Shown piece by piece: positions 59,835 through 64,000 of a DNA stretch of 64,000 nucleotides (position 1 is its first letter; every line of letters starts with the position of its first letter). Origin of the DNA: Hirsutella rhossiliensis (Eukaryota > Ascomycota > Sordariomycetes > Hypocreales > Ophiocordycipitaceae); the NCBI RefSeq assembly GCF_020360975.1, contig NW_025408668.1, forward strand, positions 3,472,001 to 3,536,000. Reading direction: 5' to 3'. The notes under the pieces were generated by a model, which did not search any database, was not told the origin of the DNA, and saw nothing but the letters and a program-made list of their open reading frames with translations. The translations under genes were made by a program, and so were the position numbers.

Positions 59835-60284
59835 TATTACGACTATAGCTACTAGGCCGCTAACGGTCGACTATATTAAGTATATAATACGGTCTAACGG
59901 ATAAATAGTTAGCACGACTATCTAATAGATATAGGATTAAGGGGATCGTAGAGATCTAAGTAATCTAGGATTAATAGGATTACTATACTTTATACGATCT
60001 AACGTTAGGGATTATAGCTAGGCCTATAATCTAAGGATAGTCTCTATAGGTATATATAGCTACTTACTTTTACTCCTTTAAATAGATAGCTCTCTAGCTT
60101 TTAATATAGATCTTTATTACGATTCTATCCCTAATTCTAATTACCTAGTTATAGTCTACGGTCTATAACCTCCGACTTATTACTAACGTAATATACTTAT
60201 TATTACTTAGACCACGCCCTATTATATCTGCTAATATAAACCCCTCGATAGGTTTATCCCTTAGGAATAACACCGGTCGTTATA
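59835..60284 (+). repeat. Gypsy B 3' LTR, 450 bp
   Basis: Same length as the 5' LTR. It ends GGTCGTTATA, directly followed by the TAAAT duplication. Confidence 0.95.
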
Positions 60285-60289
60285 TAAAT

Positions 60290-61339
60290 ATATCGTAGCG
60301 GCCTCGATAGTTAAGTTTGCCTTTAAGATTATATCGGCCGCCCTCCTATACCGGGGGCAGGACTACGGCGGCCACGCCTTAGCTATACCGAGGGCTGCTA
60401 TATACGATAGCAAAGAGGGCTTCTATCTACGTAATTATTATCGCTATCCTTATCTTTATCCCTTAGATCGGAATTAGGCTCTACTCCGAATTATTTAATA
60501 TACCGCTAAGGTCGAGCGGGTAAAAGTAGTAAGTTAAAGTAGTCTTTAGCGTTAATATCGGACTTAGAGAACTAGCCGATATTATATCCTTCCCTCCTTA
60601 CCTTATCTCTATCTAGAAGCCTAATTAGCTATAGTCGATCTTAACTCGTATCTATATTCTATAGTTAGCGTAAATAAACTACTATAAGTATAGCGTAAGG
60701 GTATCTTCTCTAAGAACCTCCGAACCTTTAAAGACGCTAAGTTAAGATATTATAGGAGTTAGTAATATAATCTCCCCTATACGACGCCGTAAACGGTAGT
60801 CGCGCTAGATAGCGGCCTACTTAACCCTCGCCCTAGTCTTTTCGGCATTATCTTATAAGTGCTTCCTACCTTTATAGAACCTAAACGTAAGGTAAGAGTA
60901 ATCTCTATTAGCTATACTAATAGTTCGTATAGTAAATAGATTAGAATCCGAGGCGATCGGATAGGTCGTTAGCTATATAGTAGGGGACGGAGTAAGAGTC
61001 CGGAAGAGCTAGGAGCTCTATTAGGTTAGTAGAATTAGCGTCCTAAGCACTACCTAGGGCTAGCTCTTTAGCTCTCCGAATAACCTCCTCGTTATATAAG
61101 GTTACCGTAGCTTCTCTACGATATAGGCTAGGTTCCGGATCTCTTATTATTCGGGAAACTTATATATTAATATAGAGTTAGCCTTCGGCTAAATTAATAG
61201 GCGTAGAATCCGTTAGACAGGTTAATTTCTTAAGTTCTTTCCGATACGCTGTCTCGATAGTATTAGGAATATATTTATCCGGCGGCTAGAGGCCGTAAGA
61301 GTAGTAGGAAGGAAGGAAATAGCGGTAGGCGTTAATTAA
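60290..61339 (-). pseudogene. Probable Helitron H4 piece 3: N-terminal region
   Basis: This is the other side of the gypsy B insertion, so it was once continuous with 52433. On the minus strand open stretches interrupted mainly by TAG are readable, for example GYNIGQFSKSDINAKDYFN-like sequence (about 60.58-60.5 kb) and SRIIRDPEPSLYRRE (about 61.17-61.1 kb), but no named domain is recognised. I assign it to the Helitron only by continuity. The right end is set by the copia-2 LTR and is approximate. Confidence 0.45.
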
Positions 61340-61637
61340 AATACACGTAGCTATCTATTATATAATAAGAGGCACGGATAGTATAGGTAACTAAGTAACG
61401 ATCGGGAAGAAGATCCCCTATTAATCGGGCAATAAAAGACTCTTAATTCTCTATCTAAGTAATAGTAAAAAGTTAGCTTCTTATACTTATAATTTTAGGC
61501 TAAGTAGCGCTATTACTACCTAGGTAGTATAAATAACGACGTTACCTAGAAGGTTCGAATCTATTACTAATATAGTATTATAAACTGCTTACTGCCTATT
61601 AGGTAGTATAGTAAATAAGCGTTCCGATCTTAATATA
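61340..61637 (-). repeat. Probable 3' LTR of copia-2
   Basis: On the minus strand a purine run AAGGGGG (61644-61638) is followed by TATATTAAGATCGG, consistent with a polypurine tract and an LTR starting TGTATTAAG before RIP. The far end is uncertain (near 61340), because the matching 5' LTR lies outside the window. Confidence 0.5.
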
Positions 61638-61639
61638 CC

Positions 61640-64000
61640 CCCTTAAGTTAAACTTATTTTAAACTATAAGTCGAAAAGATAAGGGAGCGAGAAAGCATAT
61701 AGATTTTAGTCGTTATTAGACTTATCTTATATCTTAAGGATACTTTTAATATTAATAAGTATAAGTTATTTAAGGAAATTCTTAAATTTCTAGTTTAGTA
61801 GGATCTTTATAAGACTATCTACGACTATCTTTAATATAGGTATATACGAGACTTAGAACTATCCTTATTAAAAGACTTATCTTAACTAGTAGTTATAGAT
61901 ATCGATATACTTTAGCTATATCTTTAAGCGTAGAATATTAGCTTTAATTAACCTAATTATTTATTTATTATTATACTTAATAAGGAGTAGGTAGTCTAGT
62001 TAGAGGTTAATTTATTAAAATAGACGTTATATCGCTATTACCTCTTTAGCTATATTAGTAAAAGTAAGAAGCTCTACTTCGGTTAATAAGGTAGTAACTA
62101 TAGTCTATTTACCTACTTTCTATATAACTAGTCTTCTAAATAGGATAATAATATATCCTTAGGATAACTTTCTAGTTTCTAGATCGTCTATAAATATAGC
62201 GTTTAATATAATATATAGGTCTTATAGAACACTACTATAATTAATCTTAATTAAGTTTATAGCGCTGCTTACTTTATTAAATTAGATAGCTATAAATCGG
62301 CTTAACTAGAGATACTCTATTAGGCGATCTATTAAATAGTCGTGCCTATCTAATAGGTTTAGTAGGAGTTCTACTAGCTTAGCTATTACCTTAGCGATAT
62401 TAGGTCGTATAATAATAGCGACGTAGTTAATAGAGCCGACCTTTTACTAGTATCGGTAAACCTAGTTAGACTTAGCTTAGTTATTTCGGGGCTATAGGTT
62501 ATTAGTAGGGAATAGGTTTCCCTTAAATTAATCGCGTTAGGTAATTCCGTATTAATTCGCGATTTTCTCGATATATAAATCTTAGTAGAGCTATAGCTTA
62601 CGTGCTATTCTATCCTATAAGATTCGGATGCCTAGGAACTATTTAAGTTCTCCTAGGTTATTTATTTTATATTAAGCTTTAAGTTTAACGATAAATTCGT
62701 TTACTACTTCCTAATATTTAGCGCGATATAGTAGGATAATATCGTCTATAAAGAAGAAAATAGTAAGCTAGTTATTTATAAAGAGGCATAGTTCCTCCTA
62801 GCTTTACTTAAGACCGAGCTTCTTAAAAGCTACGGTTAAGTCTTTTTACTATAGTAAAGGTAACCTTCTAAGTCCGTATAATACTTATAGTAGTTTTAGG
62901 ACCTATCCTTTATAGCGATAGCCGTCTAGGAATTAGACGTAAATATCTTTATTAAGGAGACTATATATAAACGTATTAACTACGTCGAGCTATTATATCT
63001 TAAGGTCGAATTTAGTAGCGATAGCTATTAATATCTAAAAGGAGCGCCCTATAAGAGTAGCTATATAGGTGTCCCTAAATTCTAGCTACTAAAGGTCGCC
63101 TCGAACGTAGATCTATGCTTTAAACTTCTAAAGGTATCTATATTTATTAAACTTATACTTAAACACCTAAGTTAGTAGTAGGATCTAGACAGTTATATAA
63201 TCCCTTAAGATTAGCTAGACCGTTCCTTATTTATTTACGCTTATCTATTTAGTTTCTATAGCTTTTCTAAACTCTAGCTCGAATTAATAGCCGTTAAGCT
63301 TATAGTAGTTCCTTAGTTTTAAGGGAAGGCTTCTATAGTATATAATTAGTTCGCGACCGGTAAAGAAGCTACTTTAGTAAATCGTATAAGAGCTACTTAC
63401 TACTTCTCGAGCTTTTATACTTAGCTTTCTTTTACGTGCCGATTTCCGTTTAGGTTAGTCGAGTTTATAGTCTAACTATTTTATATTCTTTTTCGGTTTC
63501 TACTCTATAGTCTAATCCTTTGCTTCTACTTAAAGCTAGTTATTAATATTACGCTATATAGTGCTAGCGGGAGGAGCATCTTCCCGTTCGTTATTATAGT
63601 TATCTTTCTAACTTAATTAAATATCGCTATCTTAATAATCTAAGTTTTACTTATCTTAATCGTTAAGCTACTAATCTATATTATCGTTATTAAGTTAATC
63701 TTAACTAATAACCTATATAGTTAACTAGGCCTTATCTTTACTCTCTATCTCTTATATAGATTATAATTCTAGCTCGAGATATACTTCTAACCTAATTCTT
63801 TTATATTCCTTAAGCTCTAAGTTACTATCGATATAGGTAGGGAGTTCGACTTATAGTTCTATTATTTCGATATAAAGCTTTTACTAGTAATCCTTTAGAT
63901 CGTAGAAGCGGGTTTCGTTAAATATTATATCTCGCACTTAACGAACCTTATATTTCTCTAAAATCTAGATTCTAAAGATATTAGTTAAGTCGTACCTAAT
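61640..64000 (-). pseudogene. Ty1/copia pol (copia-2), RIP-degraded, N-terminal part beyond the right edge
   Basis: Minus strand. From the right edge: the integrase-RT linker with VRDIIFNETRFYD (about 63.92 kb) and an acidic segment; then reverse transcriptase (about 63.3-62.6 kb) with KLLxxLYGL and FIDDIILLY, whose catalytic site (62752-62738) keeps both Asp; LGELKQFLGIRIL; and RNase H with a TEVELL segment (about 62.08 kb) and IDIYNYQLR (about 61.9 kb), ending near 61.75 kb. Gag and integrase must lie beyond 64000. Sequence differs clearly from copia-1, so it is another family. RIP is heavy here, unlike in copia-1. Confidence 0.88.

Larger units (their letters stand above)
52434..60284 (+). 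mobile_element. Complete Ty3/gypsy chromovirus-type retrotransposon B, 7851 bp
   Basis: Two 450-bp LTRs (52434-52883 and 59835-60284) and a perfect 5-bp duplication TAAAT (52429-52433 and 60285-60289). It is inserted in the 5' part of Helitron H4, opposite in orientation to gypsy A and identical to it in length. With A it forms 7.85-kb inverted arms around the 2871-bp interval 49563-52433. All coding capacity is lost to RIP. Confidence 0.95.

Overview
The window is a transposon graveyard from a filamentous ascomycete (Pezizomycotina-type) genome. CA and TG dinucleotides are almost absent over most of its length and TA is in excess, while CG is kept. Open frames are broken almost only by TAG/TAA where Trp or Gln codons are expected. 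This is the signature of repeat-induced point mutation (RIP), not of CpG decay. I found no host gene, rRNA, tRNA or CRISPR array. Every recognisable coding trace belongs to a mobile element, and most of these can only be read by looking through the RIP stops.

Layout, left to right. 1-4395 (-) is a lightly mutated Ty1/copia gag-pol, with its LTR-like leader to about 5021. 5022-5632 is the 5' end (one 450-bp LTR plus some internal sequence) of a chromodomain Ty3/gypsy element. 6250-10740 (-) is a RepHel Helitron. 13227-16072 is a non-autonomous LTR element with 421-bp LTRs. 17022-17568 is a 547-bp miniature LTR element (TRIM) with 169-bp LTRs. 18898-22740 (+) is a second Helitron, cut off where a 5'-truncated gypsy copy begins (22741-25445). 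25790-32320 and 32385-38855 (-) are two related Helitrons in head-to-tail tandem; the first carries a 696-bp solo LTR. 38797-39759 (+) is the 3' end of a Tad1-like LINE. From 40152 to about 61.3 kb (-) lies another Helitron, split into three pieces by two gypsy elements, A (41712-49562, -) and B (52434-60284, +). 61340-64000 (-) is a second copia element that runs off the right edge.

Insertion order can be read from target-site duplications found by eye: CCTTA for gypsy A, TAAAT for gypsy B, GTCGG for the TRIM, GTAG for the non-autonomous element and ATAGA for the solo LTR. Gypsy A and B are each exactly 7851 bp with 450-bp LTRs. They lie inverted to each other around a 2.87-kb spacer, so they form a very large inverted repeat.

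Functionally everything looks dead. All five Helitron Rep domains show Tyr-x-Tyr where the HUH motif needs His-x-His. Both gypsy reverse transcriptases read YLDN instead of YLDD, and integrase Asp residues have become Asn. Less mutated islands (about 4.4-5.0, 13.65-15.65, 17.0-17.6 and 38.0-40.15 kb) stand out; they are mostly short or low-copy sequences that RIP would be expected to miss. I did not find a new biological system. The most notable items are the TRIM, the non-autonomous element with atypical LTR ends, the abrupt RIP boundary near 37.98 kb, and the parallel loss of Helitron catalytic residues.
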